DNA of 64,000 nucleotides from an uncultured Lachnospiraceae bacterium (GTDB lineage Bacteria; Bacillota; Clostridia; Lachnospirales; Lachnospiraceae), in assembly GCA_902760755.1 (NCBI GenBank), contig CACWHK010000015.1, positions 36,880 through 100,879 of the forward strand. Reading direction: 5' to 3'. Shown one piece after another: positions 1-8,587 of this stretch. How positions within the stretch are numbered: the first letter of the stretch is position 1; each line of letters begins with the position of its first letter. A model generated the notes under the pieces. That model ran no database searches, had not been told where the DNA came from, and worked only from the letters and a program-made list of their open reading frames with translations. The translations under genes were made by a program, and so were the position numbers.

Positions 1-51
1 GTCACATAAGGGCAGCAGATGCCCGTAGTACATTACGATAGTAAAGAAAGA

Positions 52-87
52 GGACCGCCTGCATCGAAGGATGCAAGCGGTCCTTTT
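52..87. terminator. Bidirectional intrinsic terminator
   Basis: The arms GGACCGCCTGCATC and GATGCAAGCGGTCC pair with one mismatch around a short loop. A TTTT run follows on the + strand, and a T-rich tract follows on the - strand. It lies downstream of the reverse-strand gene that ends at 170 and probably also ends a + strand transcript coming from outside the window. Confidence 0.7.
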
Positions 88-91
88 CGTA

Positions 92-143
92 TGTCATTCT
101 GAGTGCGAGGCATTCTGTCATTCTGAGTGCGAAGCACGAAAAA
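92..143. repeat. Intergenic hairpin repeat, family 1 (two partial units)
   Basis: Two copies of TGTCATTCTGAGTGCGA lie in tandem. The second continues into a small stem (GTGC-GAA-GCAC) and then CGAAAAA. The same constant arms recur at 4888, 9398, 48238 and 53322. This copy lies just after the stop of the reverse-strand membrane protein. Confidence 0.6.
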
Positions 144-169
144 GCCCGTGACTTCAGACGATAGCAAAA

Positions 170-1303
170 TTAGCTCGGGTTGTAGGAATCCGAATCGTAG
201 GAGCCTGAGGATGCGGAATCCGGTGTCGAATAATCCGCAGTGTAGGTCGGTGCTGCAGGCTGCTCCGCCTGGTACGTGGGCTGCTCTGCCTGGTACGTGG
301 GCTGCTCTGCCTGGTATGTGGGCTGCTCTGCCTGGTATGTGGGCTGCTCTGCCTGATACGTGGGCTGCTCTGCCTGATATGAGGGTGCTGCGGGAGCAGC
401 AGGTTCTGTGGGTACTTCGTAGAATCCGCCGGTCTGTCCCGGAGTCTGGTAAGGATTCTCCGGTGCATTTACATTTGCAGCACCGGCAGCTCCGCCGATG
501 AAGGGCTGCTTCATGGTAGCTGCGTAGGGATTAGCTCCCGTTCCGTCAGGTGTATAGGGATTGGTTGTTGCCCCGCCGTTCAGGAAGGGGTTCAGAGCAG
601 GATCGGATGCATTTTCCCGGGCGATAGCCTGCAGATTCTCGGAGTTCTTCATCTGCTTCCGGCTGCCGAAGCCTGCTGCTACCATGACGGCGATAAAGAG
701 CAGGAAGAGGCCGGTGTAAAGGAACTTGGAGAACCGGGACTCGGTTGCATCCAGTGTGAGATCGTAGATCTCCTTGAAATACTCGGTGGTTGCACCGGCA
801 GAACTAAGCTGCTGGTGGTAGAAGCCCTTGATCTCGGAATCCATGGTGGTAACCTTACCGGTGAGCTCGATATTGGACGGAGTGGCACCTTCCACGCCGG
901 TCAGAATATCCCAGGAGGAATCTACCATAGACTCCAGCTTCTCGATATCACTGCTGCTTTTAACGGTAAGAGACATGATGTACAGGTTTTCATTCTGATC
1001 AAAGAGAACGATTGCATAGTGCTGGTCGGTTCCCACCGGGATGAAGCCGTTGATCTTATGCTTGGTCTCCGCGTAGTTTCCCAGCACGAGATTTACGTTC
1101 AGGGTTACATACTCACCGCTCTCAGGAGAACCGCCGTTGTAGATCTTCTCGTTCAGATTGGTGGTCTTTCCGAGGACCATGTAGTTGAAGTTGATCGCTA
1201 CGTAGATCGCCATGATCACCGTAAGGACGATAGCAACGCCGAAGAAGATACGCATATTTGTGCGGTACTCACTCTTCGTCTTTTTCTTTTTAACCTGTGC
1301 CAT
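170..1303 (-). CDS. Membrane protein with repetitive C-terminal tail, function unknown
   Basis: I do not recognise this 377-residue protein. It has a short Lys-rich cytoplasmic start, a membrane segment near residues 18-38, an outer region of about 150 residues and a second membrane segment near 190-212. A cytoplasmic tail rich in Pro, Tyr, Gln and Ala follows. The tail carries at least six TYQAEQP heptads encoded by 21-base tandem repeats (about 259-380), so its length may vary between strains. The start at 1303 was chosen because AAAGGGGAAG sits just upstream; a longer frame to 1354 would run into the divergent promoter of the next gene. The topology suggests a membrane-anchored protein with a disordered tail, but no catalytic motif is visible. 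Confidence 0.75.
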   Translation of the reverse strand: MAQVKKKKTKSEYRTNMRIFFGVAIVLTVIMAIYVAINFNYMVLGKTTNLNEKIYNGGSPESGEYVTLNVNLVLGNYAETKHKINGFIPVGTDQHYAIVLFDQNENLYIMSLTVKSSSDIEKLESMVDSSWDILTGVEGATPSNIELTGKVTTMDSEIKGFYHQQLSSAGATTEYFKEIYDLTLDATESRFSKFLYTGLFLLFIAVMVAAGFGSRKQMKNSENLQAIARENASDPALNPFLNGGATTNPYTPDGTGANPYAATMKQPFIGGAAGAANVNAPENPYQTPGQTGGFYEVPTEPAAPAAPSYQAEQPTYQAEQPTYQAEQPTYQAEQPTYQAEQPTYQAEQPAAPTYTADYSTPDSASSGSYDSDSYNPS

Positions 1304-1334
1304 AGTTCTTCCCCTTTCTGATTCGAACCGTTGA

Positions 1335-1364
1335 TTGCCCGCGCGGCTTTGCATATGCTATAAT
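1335..1364 (+). promoter_or_regulatory. Promoter of the yaaO-like gene
   Basis: TTGCCC at 1335-1340 and a perfect TATAAT at 1359-1364 are 18 bases apart. Transcription would start near 1371. That excludes the far-upstream start codon at 1335 and supports translation from the ATGs at 1398-1422. Confidence 0.6.
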
Positions 1365-1421
1365 GATACGGGCACACAAAAGGTATTATATATAACCATG
1401 ATGAAAAAGGCAACGAGGAAA

Positions 1422-3008
1422 ATGGAACGCAAGATCAAAGACATGCTGGAATCATATACAGCGCGGGAGCTTTCCCCCTGGCATATGCCGGGACATAAGC
1501 GAAAGAAGGCCCTGGGCGGGATGTGGGATGACATGTTCCGCCTGGATGTGACGGAGGTTCCCGGAACCGATGATCTGCACCATGCAACGGGTGCGATCCT
1601 TCGGTCCGAGCAGGCTGCCGCGGAGGCGGTGGGAGCTTCCTACGCCCATTATCTGGTGGGTGGTTCCACTGCCGGAATCCTTGCTGCCATTGCAGCGACA
1701 ACGAAGCTCTGGAGAGAGCGGATCTCGGGAGCATCCGTTCCGGTCTGGGCTGAAGGGAAGTCCGGTGGAGCGCCCGGTGCGGATGCTGACGGGTACGTGG
1801 AGCTTACGGGAAGTGTGGATTCTGCAGAAAATGTGAATCTTTCTGACGTATCGGAGGAGCATCGACCGGTCTTTCTTGTAGCTGCCAACTGTCATAAGTC
1901 GGTGTGGAACGGGCTTCGGCTGGTGGGTGCGAGGATCCTTACTCTCTCGCCCACGGAGGATCCGGTGTACGGACCGGTGGATTCCGGAGAGGTGCTTCGG
2001 GTTCTTTCCGAAGAGGCGGGAGACAGCGCGGGGATCGCAGGCTGTATCATAACATCTCCGACCTATGGCGGAAGCATTTCTCCCATTGGTGCGATCCATG
2101 CGGTATTGGAAGTATATGGAATCCCGCTGATCGTGGATGAAGCTCACGGAGCACACCTTCCGTTTTCGGAGGAGCTGGCATGGAACAGTGGTGTTTCCGC
2201 AGGTGCGGAATATGTGATTGCCAGTTTACATAAAACCCTTCCTGCGCTGACACAGACAGCGGTTCTTTATGTAGGAACGAAGACTTCCGCGGAGGGTGAT
2301 ACCGCGAAGCGTCTGGAGGGAGCCATAGCAGAACAGCTGGCGGTGTTCCAGTCCAGCTCACCCTCCTACCTGCTGATGCTTTCCGCAGAGGAAGCCATAG
2401 CCTGGGCGGATGAGAACCGGGAGCGGATGGATGCTTATATTGAGAGGATCAAAGCCTTCCGGGAGGAGCTGGAACAGCTGTTATCCAATATGGAGCTTGT
2501 GACACTTCCCGGGACCCAGGACCCGACGCGGCTTCTGCTGCGTGGAAAGGACGGGGTCGAGACCTGCTTTACCGGAACCGATATGGCGGAGTGGCTGGAA
2601 CAGGAAGAGGGCATCGTAGTTGAGCTGGCCGGAAGCCGTGAGATCATCCTCATCTCCACGGTGATGGATGAGGAAGCGGATCTGCAGCGGCTGAAGGAAG
2701 CACTGACAAGGCTGGACGAGGAGATCAGACTGGAGCTGGAGGCTGCAAAAAAGAAGGCCGGGGCACTGCAAAGGAAGAAGGCGAAGGAAACCGTAGCTAA
2801 GACACAGCCGGAGAAGAAGGACGAGGAGCTTAAGATGCGCCGGAGGGAGGAGGAGAAGCTTCCCTCGGTGGGGGACTTCGTGCAGCGGGACATTTACATC
2901 TATCCGCCGGGAGTTCCGATCCTTCGGGCAGGAGAGCATGTGACGGAGGAAGCCCTTTGCAAGCTTCGGGAGATGCAGGCTGCGGGCTGCAGGATCTACG
3001 GCCTGTAA
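1422..3008 (+). CDS. Orn/Lys/Arg decarboxylase-family PLP enzyme (YaaO-like)
   Basis: Fold-type I PLP enzyme of the ornithine/lysine/arginine decarboxylase family. The N-terminus has SPWHMPGHKRKK, followed by EVPGTDDLHHATG. VDEAHGAHLPF supplies the cofactor-binding Asp, and SLHKTLPALTQ holds the Schiff-base Lys (about residue 271). The extreme C-terminus, YIYPPGVPILRAGEHVTEE, is the family's small C-terminal domain. It is reached through an unusually charged Lys/Glu-rich linker of about 70 residues. The start at 1422 follows GAGG; 1398 is also possible. In many Firmicutes a yaaO gene precedes tmk and holB, as here. Substrate (Arg, Lys or Orn) cannot be read from the sequence; a polyamine role is an inference. 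Confidence 0.85.
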   Translation: MERKIKDMLESYTARELSPWHMPGHKRKKALGGMWDDMFRLDVTEVPGTDDLHHATGAILRSEQAAAEAVGASYAHYLVGGSTAGILAAIAATTKLWRERISGASVPVWAEGKSGGAPGADADGYVELTGSVDSAENVNLSDVSEEHRPVFLVAANCHKSVWNGLRLVGARILTLSPTEDPVYGPVDSGEVLRVLSEEAGDSAGIAGCIITSPTYGGSISPIGAIHAVLEVYGIPLIVDEAHGAHLPFSEELAWNSGVSAGAEYVIASLHKTLPALTQTAVLYVGTKTSAEGDTAKRLEGAIAEQLAVFQSSSPSYLLMLSAEEAIAWADENRERMDAYIERIKAFREELEQLLSNMELVTLPGTQDPTRLLLRGKDGVETCFTGTDMAEWLEQEEGIVVELAGSREIILISTVMDEEADLQRLKEALTRLDEEIRLELEAAKKKAGALQRKKAKETVAKTQPEKKDEELKMRRREEEKLPSVGDFVQRDIYIYPPGVPILRAGEHVTEEALCKLREMQAAGCRIYGL

Positions 3009-3034
3009 ACCGTAAGGTTTTTCCTTAATCATCA

Positions 3035-3063
3035 TTGAATCTCGGGATTTTAGTTGTTATAAT
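3035..3063 (+). promoter_or_regulatory. Promoter of the MBL-fold gene
   Basis: TTGAAT at 3035-3040 and TATAAT at 3058-3063 are 17 bases apart, with an extended -10 (TGTTATAAT). It follows directly after the upstream stop codon, so the hydrolase has its own transcription start. Confidence 0.7.
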
Positions 3064-3118
3064 AGCATTTAGAAGGTTTTTTTTACTATAATTATGGGAA
3101 AAGGGGGAAGTTTACAGC

Positions 3119-3760
3119 ATGATAACGAAGGATATTGAGCTTTTCACACAGAATAGTATCAGGATCACGGAAGGTGACCGGAGGATCTATATCGATCCGT
3201 TCCAGATGCGGAGAGAGCCGAACAATGCAGACTTTATCCTGATCACACATAACCATGTGGATCATTTCTCACCGAGGGACATCGAGAAGGTTGCCTGCGA
3301 GCGTACCGTGCTGGTGGTTCCGGAGGCCATGGCTGACAAGGCAGAGGAGGTGTCACATCTGGTGGCGAAGATCTGCACCGTGAAGCCGGGCGAGTATTAT
3401 ACCTTCGACGGCCTGCGTCTGGAGACCGTACCGGCCTACAACATCGGAAAGGATTTCCACCCGAAGTCAGCGGGGTGGGTCGGATATATCGTAATGATCG
3501 CCGGACACCGGATCTATATTGCCGGAGATACGGACGAGACGGCAGAGGCACTGAATGTGATCTGTGATATCGCGCTGGTACCGGTTGGCGGAACCTATAC
3601 CATGGATGCAAGAGAGGCTGCGCGTCTCATTAATATCATTCATCCGAAGATCGCGATCCCCACGCATTACGGAAGTATCGTGGGATCGAAGACAGCGGCC
3701 GAGACCTTCCGGGACTGCGTGGATACGTCCGTGAAGGTAGAGGTTAAAATGTTATACTAA
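3119..3760 (+). CDS. MBL-fold metal-dependent hydrolase
   Basis: Small (213-residue) metallo-beta-lactamase-fold protein of the UPF0173/UlaG-like group. The metal-binding motif HxHxDH is visible as HNHVDH at residues 44-49. AGDTDETAE supplies the bridging Asp, and IPTHYGSIVGS supplies a late metal His. AGGGGGAAG upstream supports the start at 3119. It has its own promoter and a strong terminator, so it appears to be a single-gene transcript. Members act on lactones, nucleic acids or phosphodiesters; the substrate is unknown here. No signal peptide is seen, so it is cytoplasmic. Confidence 0.85.
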   Translation: MITKDIELFTQNSIRITEGDRRIYIDPFQMRREPNNADFILITHNHVDHFSPRDIEKVACERTVLVVPEAMADKAEEVSHLVAKICTVKPGEYYTFDGLRLETVPAYNIGKDFHPKSAGWVGYIVMIAGHRIYIAGDTDETAEALNVICDIALVPVGGTYTMDAREAARLINIIHPKIAIPTHYGSIVGSKTAAETFRDCVDTSVKVEVKMLY

Positions 3761-3790
3761 GCAGCGCGAACCCGGGGTTCGCCCGAAGGC

Positions 3791-3845
3791 AGGACTCTGC
3801 GGATCTCTCCTTATATGGGAAGGATCCGCAGAGTCCTTCTTTTTG
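3791..3845 (+). terminator. Intrinsic terminator after the MBL gene
   Basis: AGGACTCTGCGGATC and GATCCGCAGAGTCCT form a perfect 15-bp stem, followed by TCTTTTT. Confidence 0.9.
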
Positions 3846-3864
3846 GTTTAAGGGGTGTTTTTTC

Positions 3865-3893
3865 TTGCATTTTCATGGAAAAATCGGTAAGAT
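3865..3893 (+). promoter_or_regulatory. Possible promoter of ispE
   Basis: TTGCAT (3865-3870) and TAAGAT (3888-3893) lie 17 bases apart, just after the terminator and about 80 bases before ispE. The match to consensus is moderate. A GTATAC palindrome follows at about 3908. Confidence 0.4.
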
Positions 3894-3972
3894 GGATACA
3901 GGGATACTGTATACAAAATACAGGCATACAAAAAACAAGGTTGATTTCATTCGGAGAAGATAAGGAGAATCC

Positions 3973-4887
3973 ATGGGAGACAGGGTAGAGCGGAAGGCAT
4001 ATGCAAAGGTGAATCTGGGACTGGACATCATCGGACGAAGAGATGACGGGTATCATCTGGTCCGGATGGTGATGCAGCAGGTGGGGCTCTATGATGTGCT
4101 GACCTTCGAGCGGTCGGAGGAGCCGGGAGTACGGCTGCAGCTGGCAGAGGACTGCACGATCCCGGATATCGCGGATATGCCGCTGGATGACCGGAACCTG
4201 ATCGTTCGCGCGGCGAAGGCCGTGCTGGAGAAGCATGGGATCACCGCGGGGCTTACCATCACCCTGGAGAAGCATATCCCCATGGCAGCTGGCATGGCCG
4301 GCGGAAGCACAGACTGTGCAGCGGCCCTGAAGGGGGTTGCGGAGCTCTTTGAAACCGGAAGCACGGAGGAAGAGCTGGCGGAGCTGGGTGTCCGTCTTGG
4401 GGCGGATGTGCCCTACTGCCTCATGGGAGGTACGGCTCTGGCAGAGGGAATCGGTGAGGAGCTGACCCGGCTTCCGGAGCTTCCGGACTGTGAATTCATC
4501 ATCATCAAGCCTTCCTTCGGGGTGTCCACGAAGGAGGTTTATACGGCCTATGACAGCCAGGATCCGGATGCGGTGGAGCATCCGGACATCGACGGCATGG
4601 TTCAGGCGCTGCAGGAGGGTTCCCTGGAGGGCGTTACGTCCCGCCTCGGAAATGTACTGGAACCCGTTACAGTTGCAAACCATCCGGAGATCCGTACCAT
4701 CGAAGCGTGCCTGAAGGAAATTGGAGTTATGTCAACTATAATGACCGGCAGTGGTCCCACGGTGTTCGGAATCCTTCCCGCAGGGACGGAGGATGACAGT
4801 GATGTGGTTCCGGATATTCCGGCGCTGCAGGAGAAGCTGGCGTCGGAAGGAATCCCGGCGATGATCTTTTTGACGACACAGAAATGA
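3973..4887 (+). CDS. ispE: 4-diphosphocytidyl-2-C-methyl-D-erythritol kinase
   Basis: GHMP-family kinase of the MEP isoprenoid pathway. It phosphorylates the 2-hydroxyl of CDP-methylerythritol using ATP. The N-terminal AYAKVNLGLDIIGRRDDGYH is the hallmark of IspE. IPMAAGMAGGSTDCAAAL is the GHMP ATP-binding loop, ADVPYCLMGGTALAEGIGE carries the substrate-binding region and MTGSGPTVFGI is the C-terminal GHMP motif. At 304 residues it is of normal length. AAGGAG sits close upstream of the ATG. It is followed within 100 bases by a repeat element and the GntR gene, so it may head the transcript that runs through tmk. Confidence 0.95.
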   Translation: MGDRVERKAYAKVNLGLDIIGRRDDGYHLVRMVMQQVGLYDVLTFERSEEPGVRLQLAEDCTIPDIADMPLDDRNLIVRAAKAVLEKHGITAGLTITLEKHIPMAAGMAGGSTDCAAALKGVAELFETGSTEEELAELGVRLGADVPYCLMGGTALAEGIGEELTRLPELPDCEFIIIKPSFGVSTKEVYTAYDSQDPDAVEHPDIDGMVQALQEGSLEGVTSRLGNVLEPVTVANHPEIRTIEACLKEIGVMSTIMTGSGPTVFGILPAGTEDDSDVVPDIPALQEKLASEGIPAMIFLTTQK

Positions 4888-4952
4888 GATCCTTCGCCTT
4901 CGGCTCAGGATGACAAACCATGTCATTCTGAGGCACGAAGTGCCGAAGAATC
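4888..4952. repeat. Intergenic hairpin repeat, family 1 (head-to-head pair)
   Basis: Two units face each other: GATCCTTCG-stem-CTCAGGATGACA, a five-base spacer, then TGTCATTCTGAG-stem-CGAAGAATC. The inner stems differ (GCC-TTCG-GC and GGCAC-GAA-GTGCC) but both stay paired. The element starts two bases after the ispE stop codon. Confidence 0.75.
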
Positions 4953-4972
4953 CTGAAAGATGGAGGCTGCGT

Positions 4973-5653
4973 ATGAAGTTAGAGTTTGATCCGGCGGAGT
5001 ATCTGCCGCTACGGGAAGTCGTTTTCAAAACCCTGCGAAATGCCATCATCCGCGGCGAGATGAAGCCCGGGGAACGATTGATGGAGGAGAAGCTGGCCAA
5101 GAGCCTGGAGGTCAGCCGGACACCCGTCCGGGAGGCCATCCGCATGCTGGAGCTGGAGGGCCTGGTGGTGATGCTTCCTAGGAAGGGTGCGGAGGTTGCA
5201 AAGATCACGGTGGAGGATCTGCAGGAGGCTCTGGAGGTCCGCATGGCCGTAGAGGATCTGGCGGTCCGTCTGGCAAGTCTTCGGATCGATGATGAGGGCC
5301 GGGAGAAGCTGCAGAAGGCAGCAGCGGACTTTGACGCAGCCCTTGAGAAGAAGGATGTGGAGCGGATCGTGGAGAAGGATGAGCGGTTCCATGATGTTAT
5401 CTTTGAAGCCACGAAGAACCGCAGGCTGGTGAATCTGGCACACAGCCTCCGGGAGCAGGTCTACCGCTATCGCTACGAATACGTGAAGGATTTCAGCTCT
5501 CATGACAAGCTGTCCCGTGAGCACGCCCGTATCATGGAGGCCATCCTGGAGGGCGACGTCGTAAAGGCACAGCAGGCCATGCGCGGGCATATCTACGATC
5601 AGCTGGAGCGTGTCATCGAGATCATTATGGTGGAGACAGGAGAAACGGTATGA
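4973..5653 (+). CDS. GntR-family transcriptional regulator (FadR/FCD type)
   Basis: A 226-residue DNA-binding regulator. The N-terminal winged HTH includes TLRNAIIRGEMKPGERLMEE and SRTPVREAIRMLELEGLV. The C-terminal all-helical FCD effector domain shows the metal or acid ligand pattern (RMAVEDLAVRLA, DERFHDVIFEAT, SREHARIMEAI). The start at 4973 was chosen because GGAGG sits six bases upstream; an earlier in-frame ATG at 4910 lies inside the repeat element. Its stop codon overlaps the tmk start (ATGA), so the two are translationally coupled. FCD regulators usually sense organic acids; the ligand is unknown. Confidence 0.9.
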   Translation: MKLEFDPAEYLPLREVVFKTLRNAIIRGEMKPGERLMEEKLAKSLEVSRTPVREAIRMLELEGLVVMLPRKGAEVAKITVEDLQEALEVRMAVEDLAVRLASLRIDDEGREKLQKAAADFDAALEKKDVERIVEKDERFHDVIFEATKNRRLVNLAHSLREQVYRYRYEYVKDFSSHDKLSREHARIMEAILEGDVVKAQQAMRGHIYDQLERVIEIIMVETGETV

Positions 5654-6273
5654 GAGGAATATTTATAACCATGGAAGGACCGGACGGAGCCGGAAAGACC
5701 ACACAGATTGAGCGCCTGAAGGCATATCTTACCGAGGCGGGCTATGATGTGCTGCTGACCCGGGAGCCCGGGGGAACCGTGATCAGTGAAGCAGTCCGCG
5801 GCATCCTGCTGGATCCCGCACATAAGGAAATGAAGCCTTCCACGGAGCTTCTTCTCTACGCGGCAGCCCGGGCCCAGCTGGTGGGTGAGGTGATCGGACC
5901 CGCAGTGGAAGCAGGCAAGGCCGTGATCAGTGACCGGTTCGTGGATTCCTCGGTGGTGTACCAGGGGATCGCCCGGGGACTGGGTGTGGAAACCGTGTAC
6001 GAGGTGAACCGTCCGGCCATCGGAGCCTACATGCCGGACGTTACATTTCTGCTGGACCTCCCTGCGGAGGTGGGGATTGCCCGGAAGAAGAACCAGGCAG
6101 AGCTGGACCGGATGGAGCAGGAATCCATAGAGTTTCATAGGAAGGTGGCAGAGGGCTACCGGACGCTGGCAGCGCGGGACCCGGAGCGGATCCTTACCAT
6201 AGATGCCACTTTACCAATCGATAGTATTTGTGATATGATAAAGGGTAAGGTTGACGAACTGTTGAAGAGATAG
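5650..6273 (+). CDS. tmk: Thymidylate kinase
   Basis: Phosphorylates dTMP to dTDP for DNA synthesis. The P-loop is EGPDGAGKTTQ near the N-terminus. The DR(E/Y)-type loop appears as LTREPGGT, and the substrate motif as ISDRFVDSSVVYQG. At 207 residues it has the usual bacterial length. It overlaps the upstream regulator by four bases and is followed 15 bases later by holB, the conserved order in many Firmicutes. Confidence 0.97.
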   Translation: MRGIFITMEGPDGAGKTTQIERLKAYLTEAGYDVLLTREPGGTVISEAVRGILLDPAHKEMKPSTELLLYAAARAQLVGEVIGPAVEAGKAVISDRFVDSSVVYQGIARGLGVETVYEVNRPAIGAYMPDVTFLLDLPAEVGIARKKNQAELDRMEQESIEFHRKVAEGYRTLAARDPERILTIDATLPIDSICDMIKGKVDELLKR

Positions 6274-6288
6274 AAAGGAGGGCCGGGC

Positions 6289-7275
6289 ATGGACTTTCAG
6301 CATATCATCGGACATGAAGATATCATTCGACATTTCAAGAGCAGTATCGAGCAGGACCGGGTAGGTCATGCATATATCATTTGCGGCGAGGATGAGAGCG
6401 GGCGAAGCTCGCTGGCCTTTTCCTTTGCCAAGACCCTGCAGTGTGAGGCCGGTGAGGCGGATCCCTGCAACGAGTGTCCGTCCTGTAAGAAGGCAGATTC
6501 CGGGAATCACCCGGACATCATCATGGTGTCCCACGAGAAGCCGAATCTGATCTCTGTTGAGGAGATCCGTGACCAGGTGGTACAGACCATGGACATCCGC
6601 CCCTACAGCGGAAAGTACAAGATCTATATCATAAATGATGCGCAGCTGATGAATCCGCAGGCGCAGAATGCACTGTTAAAGACCATCGAGGAGCCGCCGA
6701 GCTACGGGATCGTGATCCTGATCACCAATTCCCTGGAGAAGCTGCTTCCCACCATCATTTCCCGGTGCATCACCCTCAGCACCAAGCCGGTGAAGGAACG
6801 GGATGTGGAGGAGTATCTGAAGGAGCACTACGAGATCGATGATGCGAAGGCGCGGTTCTGCGTGGAGTACGCCCAGGGCAACCTCGGCAAGGCCATCCTG
6901 CTTGCTACCAACGAGGAGTACGAGGCGCTGGTGCGCTCCGTGATCCGGCTGGAGAAGCAGATCTACGACATGGACATGGAGGACATCGCGGATGCCATCG
7001 AGTCCTGTGTCAATTATAAGATGAGCATCGGCGAGTACCTGGACCTGATGATGGTATGGTACCGCGATATCCTGATGCTGAAGGTGACCGGCAAGCCGGA
7101 CAAGATCATTTTCAGCGAGGAGTACAGCACCATCCGGGATCAGGCGAAGTACCTGTCCTACAACGAGCTGGAGGATAAGGCGAAGGCCATAGAGAATGCA
7201 AAGCGGCGGATCGCCGCAAATGCAAGGCTGGAGGACGTAATGCGTCTTCTGATCCTGACATTGAAGGAAACGTAA
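6289..7275 (+). CDS. holB: DNA polymerase III delta-prime subunit
   Basis: Clamp-loader subunit of the AAA+ family, 328 residues. The N-terminal module (IIGHEDIIRHFKSSI, GHAYIICGEDESGRSSLA) is followed by the zinc-binding cluster CNECPSCKK. The conserved NALLKTIEEPPSYGIVILIT segment contains the sensor region. The P-loop is degenerate (GEDESGRSS), as in delta-prime subunits that do not hydrolyse ATP. GAAAGGAGG precedes the ATG. It sits between tmk and ricT, the standard Firmicutes context. Confidence 0.95.
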   Translation: MDFQHIIGHEDIIRHFKSSIEQDRVGHAYIICGEDESGRSSLAFSFAKTLQCEAGEADPCNECPSCKKADSGNHPDIIMVSHEKPNLISVEEIRDQVVQTMDIRPYSGKYKIYIINDAQLMNPQAQNALLKTIEEPPSYGIVILITNSLEKLLPTIISRCITLSTKPVKERDVEEYLKEHYEIDDAKARFCVEYAQGNLGKAILLATNEEYEALVRSVIRLEKQIYDMDMEDIADAIESCVNYKMSIGEYLDLMMVWYRDILMLKVTGKPDKIIFSEEYSTIRDQAKYLSYNELEDKAKAIENAKRRIAANARLEDVMRLLILTLKET

Positions 7276-7300
7276 AGAAAAGGTAGGAGTTTAGTTAAGC

Positions 7301-8557
7301 ATGAAGGAAGTGATCGGCGTCCGTTTCCGGACGAACGGACGTGTGTATTTTTTTGATCCGAGAGACAACGAGGTTCCTCTCGGGACCAAGGTGATCGTGG
7401 AGACAACCCGTGGTGTGGAGTACGGCTGGGTGGTCCTCGGACGTCGCGAGGTGGATGAAGAGAAGGTGCAGGGCGGGCTTCGCCCCATCCAGCGCCTGGC
7501 AACCCCCCAGGACGAGGCACGGTACGAGTCCAACAAAGAGAAGTCCCGCAGGGCCTATGAGATCTGCGTACAGAAGATCAAGGACCACGATCTGAAGATG
7601 AAGCTGGTGTCCGCAGAGTACGCATTTGATAACAACAAGATCATGTTCTACTTCACGGCAGACAACCGTGTGGATTTCCGCGAGCTGGTGAAGGACCTGG
7701 CTTCCGTCTTCCGCACCCGGATCGAGCTTCGGCAGATCGGTGTCCGTGATGAGGCGAAAATGTGCGGCGGTATCGGCATATGCGGCCGCGAGTTCTGCTG
7801 TCATGCATATCTGGCAGACTTTGTCCCCGTATCCATCAAGATGGCGAAGGAGCAGAGCCTGTCCCTGAACCCGACTAAGATTTCCGGTGCCTGCGGACGA
7901 CTGATGTGTTGTCTGAAAAATGAGCAGGACACCTATGAATATCTGAACTCCAAGCTGCCGAACGTGGGAGACCGGGTGACGGCCTATGACGGTGTGACCG
8001 GAGATGTGGCATCCCTGAACGTGCTTCGTCAGAAGGTGAAGATCTACGTGACGGATGAAGAAGGCAACAAGGAGCTGGTGGAGTACCGTGTGGAGGAGCT
8101 GGTATCCGGTCCCCGCGGAAGAAAGTTTGATACGGATGAATCCCTGCTGGATCCGGAGCTGACACGTCTTGTGGATAACGGAGAGGCATCGGAAGAGAGT
8201 GCTCCCGAGGGCGGACGCCGGAGGAAGGAGCGCGGTGCGGACGGAGAATCCGGACGCGGCGGAAGAGGCGGTCGTTCCAACCGGGATCATAACGGCGGAA
8301 AGGACCGGAAGGAAGGTGCGCCGAAGGAACGGGGCGACCGGAAGCAGGAGCGGGAAGGTTCCGGCAAGGGTCACCAGGACGGCGAGAAGAAGAACCGCCA
8401 CAGACAGGACGGCGGAAGAAGGGACGGAAACCGGAAGGGTGAGCAGGGTGCAAAGCCCGGAAAGGACCAGGGTGCTCCCCAGGGAGGAAACCAGGCTCCG
8501 AAGTTCCACCGGAGAAGCAACCGCCCGAACCGGAAGCCGGAGGATAAGAAGCAGTAA
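7301..8557 (+). CDS. ricT: PSP1-domain protein RicT/YaaT
   Basis: Homologue of B. subtilis YaaT, a member of the RicAFT complex that directs RNase Y-dependent mRNA processing and carries Fe-S clusters. The first 275 or so residues form the PSP1 domain, with the Cys-rich signatures CGGIGICGREFCCH and CGRLMCCLK. The remaining 140 residues are a low-complexity tail rich in Gly, Arg, Lys and Glu, much longer than in the B. subtilis protein, and look like an RNA-binding disordered extension. The AGGAG site lies about 11 bases before the start, a slightly long spacing. It follows holB as in related genomes. Confidence 0.93.
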   Translation: MKEVIGVRFRTNGRVYFFDPRDNEVPLGTKVIVETTRGVEYGWVVLGRREVDEEKVQGGLRPIQRLATPQDEARYESNKEKSRRAYEICVQKIKDHDLKMKLVSAEYAFDNNKIMFYFTADNRVDFRELVKDLASVFRTRIELRQIGVRDEAKMCGGIGICGREFCCHAYLADFVPVSIKMAKEQSLSLNPTKISGACGRLMCCLKNEQDTYEYLNSKLPNVGDRVTAYDGVTGDVASLNVLRQKVKIYVTDEEGNKELVEYRVEELVSGPRGRKFDTDESLLDPELTRLVDNGEASEESAPEGGRRRKERGADGESGRGGRGGRSNRDHNGGKDRKEGAPKERGDRKQEREGSGKGHQDGEKKNRHRQDGGRRDGNRKGEQGAKPGKDQGAPQGGNQAPKFHRRSNRPNRKPEDKKQ

Positions 8558-8587
8558 GGAAACGCGATCAGGCGGGAAAAAGGCACT

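Noticed and set aside
4910-4972. Earlier start of the GntR gene
   Set aside because: It lies in the repeat element and lacks a ribosome binding site; the ATG at 4973 has GGAGG. The same reasoning removed early starts at 9394, 26190 and 44212.
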